NCBI GenBank assembly: GCA_914767715.1
Contig: OU612072.1
Coordinates: forward strand, 21,082,001 to 21,146,000
Origin: Membranipora membranacea
Taxonomy: Eukaryota; Bryozoa; Gymnolaemata; Cheilostomatida; Membraniporidae
Direction: 5' to 3'
Length of the DNA stretch: 64,000 bases
Shown here: positions 63,776 through 64,000 of the stretch, piece after piece
Layout: each line of letters starts with the position of its first letter
Position numbering within the stretch: the first letter of the stretch is position 1
Translations under genes and position numbers: made by a program
The notes under the pieces: model-generated
Database searches by the model: none
What the model was told of the DNA's origin: nothing
The model's input: the letters and a program-made list of their open reading frames with translations, nothing else

Positions 63776-64000
63776 AGATCACAGGGGACCAGATTGATAC
63801 TCTGAAGGATCACAGGGGATCAGCTCAACACTCTGAAGGATTCAACCCTCAATTATCTGTTAAGGTAAGTAGCGTAAAACTGAGCTGCAAACATTGATAC
63901 CAAAATTTAGTAAAACACTCTACAGCAAAGCTGATTGAGTCAGAAATCATGCTGCTAAGTTTTCGGTAGATAAGAGCAACTGCTCTGTCGAATATCTGAT
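63776..64000. repeat. Dispersed repeat, copy 3 of 3 (runs off the window)
   Basis: Matches the second half of 8120-8400: two GGATCACAGGGGAYCAG units, TTCAACCCTCAATTATCTGT, GCTGCAAACATTGATACC, TTTAGTAAAACA and GAGTCAGAAATCATG. Confidence 0.85.

Noticed and set aside
1-64000. Prokaryotic defence, phage or operon system
   Set aside because: No operon structure or ribosome-binding sites; introns, SINEs and LINEs show nuclear eukaryotic DNA.

Overview
This is eukaryotic, almost certainly invertebrate-animal, nuclear DNA. It is AT-rich, holds no long bacterial-type gene runs, and is crowded with decayed retrotransposons (Gypsy-type LTR element, several LINE lineages), tRNA-derived SINEs, hAT- and Tc/pogo-like MITEs, long palindromic elements and minisatellites. 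GT-AG introns are clear. Species cannot be fixed from the sequence. The gene content (a Roco GTPase joined to a caspase) points to an early-branching or marine invertebrate, but this is inference. || The one well supported gene runs on the + strand from about 12.7 to 36.5 kb. I assembled it by hand as 16 coding exons (ATG 12756, TGA 36513). All splice phases agree and the joined length (4068 nt, about 1355 codons) is a multiple of three. Its order is: short charged N-terminus, leucine-rich repeats, a Roc (Ras-of-complex) GTPase domain with COR domain in one 1.9 kb exon, a helical linker, then a complete caspase (p20 with His and Cys, an extended basic/Asp-rich linker, p10). It reads as a sensor, switch and protease in one chain, by analogy to an inflammasome or apoptosome. 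|| Its LRR section is an expanding tandem array of about 0.98 kb units (16.9-21.8 kb). Each unit carries one symmetric phase-2 exon of 147 nt. Three exons are intact; the outer units are broken by a stop, truncation or deletion, and one exon is a mosaic of its neighbours. Because the exon is symmetric, broken units can be skipped without a frameshift. || Layout: 0-12.6 kb, repeats, a broken minus-strand Gypsy element split by a nested LINE, and two unusual minisatellites. 12.7-36.5 kb, the LRR-Roc-COR-caspase gene, whose introns hold a 1.3 kb palindrome, LINE halves in opposite orientation, SINEs and MITEs. 38.1-39.5 kb, a second copy of the palindrome. 40.4-46.5 kb, a diverged segmental duplication with decayed coding pieces. 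46.4-49.5 kb, part of an unidentified minus-strand spliced gene. 49.5-64 kb, mostly repeats: Gypsy and LINE remnants, three strong hairpins, and tandem repeats.
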